NCBI RefSeq assembly: GCF_004114615.1
Contig: NZ_CP035300.1
Location: forward strand, 3,224,001 to 3,288,000
Reading direction: 5' to 3'
Length of the DNA: 64,000 bases
DNA from: Dyella sp. M7H15-1
Lineage (GTDB): Bacteria > Pseudomonadota > Gammaproteobacteria > Xanthomonadales > Rhodanobacteraceae
Notes under the pieces: generated by a model
Seen by the model: the letters and a program-made list of their open reading frames with translations, nothing else
Databases searched by the model: none
What the model was told of the DNA's origin: nothing
Shown here: positions 15,769 through 24,445 of the stretch, one piece after another
Layout of the letters: every line of letters begins with the position of its first letter
How positions within the stretch are numbered: position 1 is the stretch's first letter
Position numbers and translations under genes: made by a program

Positions 15769-16452
15769 TCACTTGGCGATGTTGTCGGGCCCATCGCTGT
15801 GGGGGCACCGCCAAGAGTCGTAGGGAATGGGTGGATGGGTGTTTACGTAGGCTTCGATGTCCTTGGCCACGGGGCGGTATTTGCCATGGGACAAGCCCTG
15901 ATACGGCCCCTTGGGTTCGATCGGCACGCGGGTGCATAGCACTTCCACCGGCTTGCTGCCAGGACTCATGACCCAGGCTTTGACCCATCCGCCCGGTGCC
16001 AGGCCAAAGCTTAGAAAACGTTGATACTCGTAGCGCCCGGACACCAATGTGGATGGGGCCTCGGCAAGCATCATGCGCCGCGCATGTTCGGGAATCTCGA
16101 TGATGCCGCCGTAGGTCTGCCGTTCCACCAGCGATTGCCAGCGCAGGTAGATACGGCGTGGCAGGCCGGCGTTGTAGATATCACGGCCTGCGCCGGAACC
16201 AATGCTGCTTCCCCAACCTGGTCGGTTGCTGCGGAACGCAATGGCAACCGTGCCTTGCATCACGCCGAGAAAAACGCGCCCTTCGATGTCTTCGACGTTG
16301 GCGGTCTCCAGCCAGACTTCCATGCGGTCGGGGGCCTGGAATCCCAGATACCAGCTGTCGTAGGGAAGTCGGTTGCTCTGCGTGGCCGGGGCCAGCGCGC
16401 AGCCGCCCACCAGCAGTGCGATAAGGACAATCAGGGGACGCATGCGGGTCAC
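15769..16452 (-). CDS. DUF2931-family lipoprotein, probable immunity protein
   Basis: 227 aa with a lipobox: hydrophobic residues 5-16 followed by LVGGC, so the Cys would be lipidated and the protein placed in the periplasm. DUF2931-like features include RLPYDSWYLGFQAPDRMEVWLE and RSNRPGWGSSIGSGAGRD. Its start overlaps the stop of the PAAR-phospholipase gene by four bases, the classic arrangement of a T6SS effector and its periplasmic immunity protein. The immunity role is inferred from that context and from DUF2931 genes generally lying near such effectors. A truncated copy follows 10 bases later. Confidence 0.8.
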   Translation of the reverse strand: MTRMRPLIVLIALLVGGCALAPATQSNRLPYDSWYLGFQAPDRMEVWLETANVEDIEGRVFLGVMQGTVAIAFRSNRPGWGSSIGSGAGRDIYNAGLPRRIYLRWQSLVERQTYGGIIEIPEHARRMMLAEAPSTLVSGRYEYQRFLSFGLAPGGWVKAWVMSPGSKPVEVLCTRVPIEPKGPYQGLSHGKYRPVAKDIEAYVNTHPPIPYDSWRCPHSDGPDNIAK

Positions 16453-18315
16453 TTGTTCTGGTTGCCGAGCACGCTGCGCTTTGCCGACGGATCGGGGCGA
16501 TTGAAGTAGATCAGCTCGGGGCCGGTGCTGCGCTGGAAACTGGAAAGATTCCAGTTGGCGGACTGATGCAGGTAGCGGCGCGCCAAGAGATTTTCCTGGG
16601 CGTGGCTCAAGGCTTGCCCGGCCAGCAACTGGTCGGCGATCGGCTGTAACTCGGTGGGCAAGGAATAATTCGGATCGTCGTCGTCAATCGATCCGAAAGC
16701 GACGCCTGCGGCCACCGCATGGCGATGCATCACCCGCAACGGGATCAGTTGATAGCGCCAGTCGATGGGACGATCCAGCCGCAGCGTGGCATAGGCGACG
16801 GGTTGCCGGATGCGTTGCGCGCCGGCATGCCTGGCGGTCTGCCCTTCCATCCTGACCCAGCCATCCACGCGCAGATGGTCGTCATCGATGGCACCCAGGT
16901 GCAGTTTCCATAATTGTCGCAACGTGTCGGCTTGGCGCCACGCTTCGGTCTGTTCGGGCAGCGGCATGTAGTGGTTGCCATCGCGTTCGATGGGCGCTTC
17001 CAGGCTGCGTATCGGCTTGATCAGCATCAGCGGGCCTTCGTGGTCGTCGCGATAACCGCCGCCGAGATCGGAATGGGCGCCGGGCAAGGCGATCTCCTGA
17101 TGCGGCGGGCTGACAGTGGTGAGCATGAAGTTCGCGCGATGCTCATCGCGCGCTACAAGCTGCACCACTTTGCGGGCGCAGCCTTCGGGCAGGGCCACCT
17201 TGATCGGATCGGTGCCTTGGCGGCGCACGTCGAAGCCGTCGGCCTGGCTGGCGTGGGCGACCACGGTGTCGAACAGTCCGACGAAGTTGACCCGGAAATC
17301 GTGCTGGGCGACGAAGGTTGGCACCCGCTTGACGCCGGTGGCTTGCACGACAGGCAGCAGGGGGCTGGCATGGTCGCGTTTGATTTCGTGCACGAAGTGC
17401 CGAGCGGCGGCCGCACTGCGACTGAAGCCGAATACGTCGAATTCCAGGGCTTCAACGGCAATGTCAGGGTGATTACGGGCGAATAGGGAAATTTGTGTAG
17501 GAATCAGCTTTGCGATGGCCTGTTCCACTTTGGCGAGTATGCCCGTATCGCCAATGCCCAAGGCCATGCCCAGGAGGTTGTCCGGCTGGCCGGTGACGGG
17601 TGCCGATGCCTTCGACGTAGATGCGAATGAAGTATTCCTTGTCATCTTCTCCAAATGGCTCGGGTGTGCTGTCCCGATACAGCTGATACAACCGCCACAC
17701 ATTGGTATAGCCATTGGCATAGCTGCTGGAAGGATCGCTCACATAGGGCTTGCAGTGGCCGAGGATGGCGTCCTGTTCCTGCTGGTCCTGGCCGAGCGCG
17801 CTGGCGGTGGAGGCTTGGCATTGCGAGAACGTCTCGGTATTGCCGGCGTTGTTGCGCGTGCCGTCGAAGAATATGCCGATGCGCAGAATGCAGCGGCGTT
17901 CGGCGGCGCTTTGCGTGCGGTGTTGTGGCATGGCCGGTGTGGTGGTGGTCGCGGGTGGTGGCACGGCCTCGCGCAGCACCATGGCGGCCGGGATGGCGAC
18001 CGCAGAGGTTGCCGCCGCCGTGGCGGCGCGTGCGCCACCATGCGGGTGGCGATAATGCATGTTGCGGGCTTCGGCGATGACCCGGTTTTTCTTGCAGGGG
18101 CAAATGATAGAGTCTTGATCCAGGACGGCAGCGCGTCCCATGCAGACCATGTGCGTGCCGGTTGCCGCGATGGGCCAGGCCCCTGGACAGGTGCCGCAGG
18201 TGGCTTGGTCGCCAGCTACCGCGAGGCGGCTACCATCGTTGAACATCGTGGAAAGGGTGGCGATGACGACGCCGCCCGTGGTGGTGGGGTCACCGTGTTT
18301 GCTGATGGTCGACAT
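16449..18315 (-). pseudogene. PAAR-DUF2235 phospholipase T6SS effector (Tle1-like), frameshifted
   Basis: If one base is removed it encodes about 621 aa. Residues 1-85 are a PAAR domain (KHGDPTTTGGVVI, HMVCMGRAAV, DQDSIICPC) that tips the T6SS spike. From about 165 comes the DUF2235 alpha/beta-hydrolase: LRIGIFFDGTRNN at the start, a nucleophile elbow GFSRSAAAARH, and LPGAHSDLGGGY. The usual GxSxG-type elbow is GFSRGA; here the last Gly is Ser. The frame breaks in GGG at 17598-17600 (plus strand); deleting one base reads EGIGTVTGQPDN. Start is ATG 18315, as a longer frame begins inside unrelated sequence. The 242 bases before it hold only a weak 68-codon frame. Whether the gene is dead, slippage-controlled or misread is open. 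Confidence 0.8.
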
Positions 18316-18557
18316 GACGAGTGCTTCCCGTAGCGATGGCGCCAAAGACGCGCGTGAACGGTGAAGCAAACAACGTCAGCACTCGGGCGTCATCGGGATT
18401 GGGCGCGTTGCATGGTAGGAAAATGACCACGTTTCTGTAGTCGGCCCGATGGCACTCGCGCTGCGGCCGGTACCGGCCCAGCAAGCGGATGTCCATTGCG
18501 GGGGTTGCTTGGAACCGCCTGCACCTGACCGTGCCAGGTGTCCCGCGATAGGCGCAA

Positions 18558-21041
18558 TCACTCCGCCCGCAACAAGCGCATCGGCGGGGTATGCGTCACC
18601 TTGCGCGTACCGGCCAGGCCAAGCAGCATCACCACCGTTGCAGCGGCCAACGCGGCCAGCGCCAATGGCACGGCGTGCGGCATGAAATCCTTGATGTGAA
18701 ACACGCTGCGTCCCAGCCACCAGCCGCCGGCCATCGAACCGAACGCGGCGGTGATGCCGGCGATCAGGCCAAGCAGGGCGAATTCGCATGCGGCGGCGAT
18801 GCGCAGCAGATTGCGGCGTGCGCCGAGGGTGCGCAGCAGGGCCGCTTCGTGGCGGCGTTCCTGTCCGCTGGTGGCGAGTGCGGCGGCCAGGACCAGCGCG
18901 CCGGCCAGCAGGCTGAAGCCCAGTACCCAGCGCACTGCGCCGGTCACGCGTTGCACGATTTCGCGCACGCGGTCCAGCAAGGCATCCACGTCCATCAGGC
19001 TGAGGTTCGGATAATCGCGCGAGAGTGCGGCGAGTGCTTCGGCGTTGCCGCGCGGCAGGTAGAAGCTGGCGAGCCAGGTGTGCGGCAATGCTTGGGCGTG
19101 CGCCGGGTCGAGCAGCAGGAAGAAGTTCACGCGGAATGAACTCCAGTCGACGTGGCGAAAGCTGGTGACGCGCGCATCGAGCTGGCCTTCGCCCACGTCG
19201 AAGCGCAGGGTGTCGCCAAGCTTGAGTGCATACATGTCGCGCCACATCGTATCCACCGACACTTCCGCCTGCGCAGGATGCGGCGCGAACCAGGTTCCGG
19301 CGATCACGGTGTTGGAGGGCGGCAATGCGTCGGACCATGAAAGCCGCAACTGGCGATCGCTCCATTGCTTCGCGCGTTCGTCCTGGAAATGCATGGTGTC
19401 GATGGGGTGGCCATTGATAGCGGTGAGCTTGCCCACCGCCAGCGGCATCATGTTGAGCTGGTTGGCGCCGATGCGCGCGAGCGCCTGGCTGAAGCCGTCG
19501 CGTTGATCGTCCTGCAGATTGAGCACGAACCAGTTGGGCGTATCGCTCGGCAATTCCTTGCGCCAACCGTCCAGCAGCGAGGGCGCCACCACGGCCATCA
19601 GCAACAGCGCGGTGAGGCCCATGCTCAGCGCGGTGGCCTGCACGATGCTCAGTCCGCGTCGCCGCGCCAGCGCGGCCATGCCCAGCCGCAACGCTGGATG
19701 TCCGCCGGGCGCGATGCGCCGCGCGATCCACAGCAGCGAAGCGGCCAGCAGCGCTGCCACCACGGCGACGCCGAGCAGGCTGGCGGCGAGGATGCCGGCG
19801 AGTTTGGCCGAACCGCTGAGATTCCAGATCAGCGCCAGCGCCACCAGTGCGGGAATCAGGTACAGCACGTCGAAGCGGCGGATGCGCCGCGCCAGACTGG
19901 CGCGGAATACCGCGACCGGCGGCACGTCGGCCAGCCGCACCAGCGGCGGCAGCGCAAAGCCGACCAGCACCGCGATGCCCATGCCGGCGGCGGCGAAGGC
20001 AGGCAGGATCGGCAGCACCGTCGGCACGCCGGCGAAGAGCTGGCTGGCGAACATCCATGCCGCTTGCGCGAGCACCAACGCAAGCAGCATGCCGGTCGCT
20101 GCGGCGGGCAATGCCAGACCGCCCAACGTGCCCAGCAACAAACCGAATACGCGTGCGCGCGACGTGCCCAATGCGCGTAATAGCGATACCTCGCCTGTTT
20201 TGCGTCGTGCATAACGCTGCGCAGCGAGCGCGATCGCTACACCAGAAAGCAGTGCGGAAAGCAAAGCGGTGAGGCGAAGGAACGAACCTGCGCGATCGAA
20301 TGCGCTGCGCATCCGCTCCTGCGTTTGTTCCGGCGTGATCAACTCTCCGCCTTGCGGCAATGCCGTGCCTTGCGCCCACTGGCGCCAGCGTTGCACCGCT
20401 GCCGGTTCGCCGGCCAGCAACAAGCTGTGCCGTGCACGGCTGCCGACGCCTAGCAATCCCGCTTGCCGCGCGTCATCCAGATTCATCAACGCACGCGGCG
20501 CCATTGCCACCAGTTCGCCGCCATCGGGTTGCTGGATCAGCTCGCCGGCGATGCGCAGGTCACGGCCACCCAGTTGCACGGTATCGCCAACGTGCCGATG
20601 CAAGGCGACCAACGCGCGATGATCGAGCAACACCGTTCCACTCGCCGGGCCGTGGCGCAGTTGTTGTCGCCCGTTGGCATCGCCGACCAGCAAGGTGCCG
20701 CGTAGCGGATAGGCGGTATCCGTCGCCAGCACGTCCAGCAACTGGCTTTGCTGTTGCGCAAAGGCAACGCTGGGAAAGCTGGCCGTGCGGCTGATGGCCA
20801 AGCCACGCTCGCTCGCTGCAGCGGCAGATGTTTCAGGGATGTCCTGTGGCGCGGAGACACCCACATCGCCGCCGATCAACTCGGCTGCACTGGCGAGTAC
20901 GCCGTGTTCCATGCGTGCGGTAAGCGTGGCAACGACACCGAGCGCGACGACCGCGAGCACCAGCGAAGCGGCAAGGGTGCGCAATTCCGGCAGGCGCCAT
21001 TCGCGGCGCAGGCTGCGCAGGGCGAGAAGCAGGATTTTCAT
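18558..21041 (-). CDS. ybbP: FtsX-family ABC transporter permease (YbbP-like)
   Basis: Very large permease of 827 aa. There is one membrane segment at residues 20-42, a periplasmic stretch, three segments around 260-400, then another group around 425-515, and a final FtsX block with three segments at 695-820. This 10-segment duplicated FtsX layout is the YbbP type. It pairs with the ATPase YbbA and, with TesA, forms the conserved tesA-ybbA-ybbP neighbourhood known from E. coli. The role is thought to involve extraction or export of lipophilic molecules, but it is not settled. A 163-base gap with a REP-like palindrome separates it from ybbA. Confidence 0.9.
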   Translation of the reverse strand: MKILLLALRSLRREWRLPELRTLAASLVLAVVALGVVATLTARMEHGVLASAAELIGGDVGVSAPQDIPETSAAAASERGLAISRTASFPSVAFAQQQSQLLDVLATDTAYPLRGTLLVGDANGRQQLRHGPASGTVLLDHRALVALHRHVGDTVQLGGRDLRIAGELIQQPDGGELVAMAPRALMNLDDARQAGLLGVGSRARHSLLLAGEPAAVQRWRQWAQGTALPQGGELITPEQTQERMRSAFDRAGSFLRLTALLSALLSGVAIALAAQRYARRKTGEVSLLRALGTSRARVFGLLLGTLGGLALPAAATGMLLALVLAQAAWMFASQLFAGVPTVLPILPAFAAAGMGIAVLVGFALPPLVRLADVPPVAVFRASLARRIRRFDVLYLIPALVALALIWNLSGSAKLAGILAASLLGVAVVAALLAASLLWIARRIAPGGHPALRLGMAALARRRGLSIVQATALSMGLTALLLMAVVAPSLLDGWRKELPSDTPNWFVLNLQDDQRDGFSQALARIGANQLNMMPLAVGKLTAINGHPIDTMHFQDERAKQWSDRQLRLSWSDALPPSNTVIAGTWFAPHPAQAEVSVDTMWRDMYALKLGDTLRFDVGEGQLDARVTSFRHVDWSSFRVNFFLLLDPAHAQALPHTWLASFYLPRGNAEALAALSRDYPNLSLMDVDALLDRVREIVQRVTGAVRWVLGFSLLAGALVLAAALATSGQERRHEAALLRTLGARRNLLRIAAACEFALLGLIAGITAAFGSMAGGWWLGRSVFHIKDFMPHAVPLALAALAAATVVMLLGLAGTRKVTHTPPMRLLRAE

Positions 21042-21080
21042 GCGAACCTCTTCTTGCGCTTGCCATACCCTTCAACCTGT

Positions 21081-21153
21081 CGTCCCGGCGCAAGCCGGGA
21101 CCTAGTGACTTTTATCGCCATCAAGACACTGGGTCCCGGCCTGCGCCGGGACG
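21081..21153. repeat. REP-like palindrome, copy 2
   Basis: Arms 21081-21107 and 21127-21153 are reverse complements apart from a few changes, and share GGGACC and CAAGCCGGG with copy 1 at 13601-13679. It lies between ybbA and ybbP, inside the presumed operon, where it may reduce read-through or protect the ybbA message. Confidence 0.8.
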
Positions 21154-21204
21154 ACGGGGTGGAGATTTCGGTGGGATGAGGTGTCTCGCTGGCGAGGTGA
21201 TTGT

Positions 21205-21891
21205 TCATACCAACGCCTCCAACTTCCCTTCCCGCAATTCCACGCTTCGCGCGCAACGTTCGGCCAACTGCAAATCATGCGTCACCAACACCAGTGTGGT
21301 GCCGTGATCCTTGTTCAGCGCAAACAGCAAATCGCACACATGTCGTCCAGTGCGGCGATCCAGATTGCCGGTGGGCTCATCGGCAAACAACACACGCGGG
21401 CCATGCACGAAGGCGCGCGCAATCGCCACGCGCTGCTGTTCGCCACCAGAAAGTTGTGCGGGATAGTGCTTGCGGCGGCCACGGAGTTCGACTGCTTCCA
21501 GTGCTTCCCGTGCGTGCTCGCGGGCGGCGGGATTGCCTTCCAGTTCCAACGGCAACATGACGTTCTGCTCTGCCGTCAGCGCAGGCAACAGGTGGAACGA
21601 CTGGAACACGAAGCCGACCAGCCTGCGCCGCAAATCCGCGCGTGCTTCCTCGTCGAGCTGTTCCAGCGAGTGGCCATCCAGCCGGATGCTGCCGTGCGTG
21701 GGGGTGTCCAGCCCAGCCAGCAGGCCGAGCAAAGTGGTCTTGCCGGAGCCGGATGCGCCGACGATGGCAAAGCTTTCGCCAGCGTTCACCTGCATCACGA
21801 TGTCGCTGAGAATATCCAGCCTTCCCTCGGGACCGTTGACGGACTTGCTAACATCCCGGACATCGAGAACCAGATGCGAACCACCACTCAT
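21205..21891 (-). CDS. ybbA: ABC transporter ATP-binding protein YbbA
   Basis: 228 aa nucleotide-binding subunit of the MacB/LolD type. Walker A is [16 protein letters not shown] near residue 45, the Q-loop is [12 protein letters not shown], the signature [15 protein letters not shown] near 146, Walker [13 protein letters not shown], and the switch His is in VTHDLQLAE. It partners YbbP. Its ATG at 21891 has AAAGGA about 9 bases before it and overlaps the tesA ATG on the other strand within one CATG. The two genes therefore share start codons and must be transcribed from within each other's 5' ends. Confidence 0.95.
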   Translation of the reverse strand: MSGGSHLVLDVRDVSKSVNGPEGRLDILSDIVMQVNAGESFAIVGASGSGKTTLLGLLAGLDTPTHGSIRLDGHSLEQLDEEARADLRRRLVGFVFQSFHLLPALTAEQNVMLPLELEGNPAAREHAREALEAVELRGRRKHYPAQLSGGEQQRVAIARAFVHGPRVLFADEPTGNLDRRTGRHVCDLLFALNKDHGTTLVLVTHDLQLAERCARSVELREGKLEALV

Positions 21892-22516
21892 GCGTCGTTT
21901 CCTTTATCTGTTTGTTCTGCTTTGCGGTGCCGGTGCTTTGCAGGCTACGCCATCCAAAGTCGCCACCACGAAAAGTGTGCTGGTGCTGGGCGACTCGCTG
22001 TCCGCCGCGCATAACATTCCGGTGGAATCGGGCTGGGTGCATCTGCTGGAAGTACGTTTGAACGACATGGAGCCGGGCTGGGCTGTCGTCAATGCCAGTA
22101 TCAGCGGTGAAACTTCGTTGAGCGGACGCCATCGTCTGCCAGCCCTGCTAGCGCAGCATCATCCACGCATCGTGGTGATTGAGCTGGGGGCCAATGACGG
22201 CCTGCAAGGGCTACCGCTGGCTAACCTGCGTGACAACCTCGGCGCCATGATCGATGCGGCCCAGCACGCAGGCGCCCGAGTGCTGCTGCTGGGGATCGAG
22301 TTGCCGCTGAACTATGGGTCGCAATATCGGGATGGCCTGCGTGCCATCTATGCCGATCTGGCCCGCGAAAAGCACACGGTCCTGGTGCCTTTCCTGCTCG
22401 ACGGGGTAGCGCTGAACCCGGCCCTGATGCAAGAAGATGGCCTGCACCCGGTAGCCGCCGGGGAGCCGATCGTGCTCAACACCGTGTGGGCTCAACTCAA
22501 GTCATTGCTGCACTGA
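21890..22516 (+). CDS. tesA: arylesterase / acyl-CoA thioesterase I (TesA)
   Basis: SGNH hydrolase of 208 aa with signal peptide (residues 1-20). Block I is VLVLGDSLSAAHNIP with the nucleophile Ser near residue 37, block II has the Gly in SISGETSLSG, block III has IVVIELGANDGLQGLP, and block V has EDGLHP with the catalytic Asp and His. This is the TesA/ArelA periplasmic multifunctional thioesterase-esterase. I see no clear ribosome site before ATG 21890, and the ATG overlaps the ybbA start, so translation may be leaderless or weak. Divergent tesA-ybbA is a conserved arrangement. Confidence 0.95.
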   Translation: MRRFLYLFVLLCGAGALQATPSKVATTKSVLVLGDSLSAAHNIPVESGWVHLLEVRLNDMEPGWAVVNASISGETSLSGRHRLPALLAQHHPRIVVIELGANDGLQGLPLANLRDNLGAMIDAAQHAGARVLLLGIELPLNYGSQYRDGLRAIYADLAREKHTVLVPFLLDGVALNPALMQEDGLHPVAAGEPIVLNTVWAQLKSLLH

Positions 22517-22577
22517 GAATTTCTCTACGGTTTTCTAGTCGGAAATTCACATTTCGCTTACGCCCGGGGCCGTTAGC

Positions 22578-22593
22578 CTTCACAAATGTGAAG
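22578..22593. promoter_or_regulatory. inverted repeat, candidate operator of the response regulator
   Basis: CTTCACA-AA-TGTGAAG, perfect 7-bp arms, ends 25 bases before the response-regulator ATG at 22619. A further TTCACA lies at about 22545. OmpR-type regulators bind repeated half-sites upstream of their own genes, so autoregulation is a reasonable guess. A CRP-type regulator (TGTGA halves) cannot be excluded. Confidence 0.45.
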
Positions 22594-22618
22594 ACGCGCG
22601 GTAGCCGACGAGGGGAAC

Positions 22619-23350
22619 ATGAGTTCACGTGACGAACATGCTGGATTTATCCTGTTGGTCGAAGACAATCGCCAGATCGCCGAGATGGTGGGGGAATTCC
22701 TGGAACGGCGCGGCTACTCCATCGATTTTGCCCAAGATGGGGTAAGCGGACTGCACCTGGCGGTGTCGAACAGCTACGACGTGGTGGTACTGGACCTGAT
22801 GCTGCCGGGCATCGATGGGCTGGATGTATGCCGCAAGCTGCGCTCCGAGGCCAAGAAGTCCACGCCGGTGTTGATGCTGACCGCGCGGGATACCTTGGAA
22901 GACAAGCTGGTGGGTCTTGAATCCGGCGCCGACGATTACTTGGTGAAGCCATTCGCAGTGCTCGAACTAGAGGCCCGTTTGCGAGCGCTGATCCGCCGCG
23001 ACCGTCGCCAGATATCCAGCGAGGTGCTGCACGTGGGCGACATGACCCTGGACACCGCCACGCTGCGTCTGACCCGCGGCGGCCAGGAGCTGACGGTTTC
23101 ACCGATTGGTCTCAAGCTGTTAGCGATCCTCATGCGAGAATCGCCACGCGTGGTAAGCCGGCGCGACATTGAGCGCGAGATCTGGGGCGATACTTTGCCC
23201 GATTCCGATACTTTGCGTTCGCACCTGTACAACTTGCGACGGATTATCGACAAACCTTTCCAACGTCCACTGCTGCATACCATCCATTCGGCCGGATACC
23301 GCCTGGCCGATCTTGACTCAGAGACCGTCGCAACCAGCCATTTTGCCTGA
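22619..23350 (+). CDS. OmpR-family response regulator
   Basis: 243 aa. Receiver domain at residues 10-125: LLVEDN at the first acidic pair, VVVLDLMLPGIDG with the phospho-Asp near 57, MLTARD with the switch Thr, and YLVKPF with the conserved Lys near 107. The winged-helix effector domain follows at 140-235 (LTVSPIGLKLLAILM, RRDIEREIWGD, SDTLRSHLYNLRRIID, HSAGYRL). It is followed 20 bases later by the sensor kinase. An inverted repeat just upstream may be its own binding site. Target genes are unknown. Confidence 0.9.
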   Translation: MSSRDEHAGFILLVEDNRQIAEMVGEFLERRGYSIDFAQDGVSGLHLAVSNSYDVVVLDLMLPGIDGLDVCRKLRSEAKKSTPVLMLTARDTLEDKLVGLESGADDYLVKPFAVLELEARLRALIRRDRRQISSEVLHVGDMTLDTATLRLTRGGQELTVSPIGLKLLAILMRESPRVVSRRDIEREIWGDTLPDSDTLRSHLYNLRRIIDKPFQRPLLHTIHSAGYRLADLDSETVATSHFA

Positions 23351-23370
23351 CCGCTCAATCCAAACTATCC

Positions 23371-24351
23371 ATGACACAAAAGGGTGCGCCAACCCAACGT
23401 GTTGCGTCCGCACGCGGTGGACTCCATCGCCGGTTGCTGCTGATTTTCGGGCTGCAACTGGTGGCGATCGTGTTGGCTTGTCTGATGGGTTATTACAATG
23501 TCGCGCCGGTAGGGGCGGTGCTGGCGCTGATCGTGATCGTCAGCGCACTCGCCTGGCTGGCCGCGCAACGCGCCTGGCGTTCCGTCAGTGTGCTGGCGCA
23601 ACTTGTGGGCAACTGGCAAGAAGGGCAGGGGGGACTGGAAACCCTGCCGCCAGATCATCTGCTGCATCGCGTTGACGCGGACGTTGCCATGCTGGCGCGC
23701 AGCTTCCATCACTTCGCCAACCGCATCGCAGGCTATAACGAGCGTGAACGTAATTTCACCCGCGATGCCAGCCACGAGCTACGCAGCCCGTTGACCGTGA
23801 TCAAGATGTCCATCGATATGCTGGAGGATGAGGCGGGTCTGAGTGATTTCGGCAAGCGTTCCGTGGAGCGCATTCGCCGTGCGACACGCGAGATGGAAGC
23901 GCTGGTGGAGGCGATGCTGATTCTGGCGCGTGAAGCCGACAACGGTCAGAGTGAGCAGGATTTCGTGGTGAACGACGTACTGCGTGGCGAACTGGCCGAT
24001 GCGCGCGAAATGTTGCATGGGCATCCGATCGAATTGCAGTTCGAAGAGTCCGCCAAGTTTGCTTTACACGGTTCGCCACGGGTGTTTGCGGTGTTGTGTT
24101 GGCAACTGATTCGTCATGCCAGCCAATACACGGGACAGGGTACGGTGTTGGTGACAGTGTTGCCGGGGGTGGTGAGTGTGTGTGCTACCGCTGGTGCGGA
24201 CCTCGATCCGCGTCTGCCTGGGCAACAGGGGTTTGAATACGCCATCGCACGGCGGATCAGCGAGCGTTTTGCATGGCCACTGGATTTGCATGTGCAGGGC
24301 GGCAACAGCTATGTAGCGGAGATACGGTTTCCGCAGACGTTGCCTGTTTAG
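23371..24351 (+). CDS. sensor histidine kinase with a degenerate ATP-binding domain
   Basis: 326 aa with two N-terminal membrane segments (residues 22-70) and almost no periplasmic loop, so it probably senses within the membrane. The dimerisation domain is normal: RDASHELRSPLTVIKMSIDML, phospho-His near residue 135. The catalytic domain is eroded. The N-box reads VLCWQLIRHASQYT, without the two Asn that hold Mg-ATP, and the G1 box is CATAGADLD rather than DxGxG. A late GQQGFEYAIARRI resembles the G2 box. It may lack kinase activity and act as a phosphatase or switch for the response regulator. Paired with the regulator 20 bases upstream. Confidence 0.85.
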   Translation: MTQKGAPTQRVASARGGLHRRLLLIFGLQLVAIVLACLMGYYNVAPVGAVLALIVIVSALAWLAAQRAWRSVSVLAQLVGNWQEGQGGLETLPPDHLLHRVDADVAMLARSFHHFANRIAGYNERERNFTRDASHELRSPLTVIKMSIDMLEDEAGLSDFGKRSVERIRRATREMEALVEAMLILAREADNGQSEQDFVVNDVLRGELADAREMLHGHPIELQFEESAKFALHGSPRVFAVLCWQLIRHASQYTGQGTVLVTVLPGVVSVCATAGADLDPRLPGQQGFEYAIARRISERFAWPLDLHVQGGNSYVAEIRFPQTLPV

Positions 24352-24353
24352 CA

Positions 24354-24444
24354 GGAATTGGGAATTGGGAATCGCAAGATCGAGACCCGGCAAGCTTGTG
24401 ATTTGCCGCCCTTAAACTATTGACGATTCCCGATTCCCGATTCC
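24354..24444. terminator. inverted repeat between convergent genes, probable shared terminator
   Basis: Left arm 24354-24374 repeats GGGAATT; right arm 24424-24444 carries CGATTCCC three times. The arms are complementary at 19 of 21 positions, with 49 bases between. It stands between the stops of the sensor kinase and the CoA-transferase. The short iterated GGGAATC units suggest a repeat-derived element rather than a classic T-tailed terminator. Confidence 0.5.
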
Positions 24445-24445
24445 T

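Noticed and set aside
18290-18496. 68-codon minus-strand frame before the T6SS effector
   Set aside because: It overlaps the PAAR start in another frame and has no recognisable motif, though it may be a remnant.
18376-20379. 667-codon minus-strand frame overlapping the ybbP gene
   Set aside because: It is a shadow in another frame of the same strand region; ybbP gives the membrane pattern and the family match.
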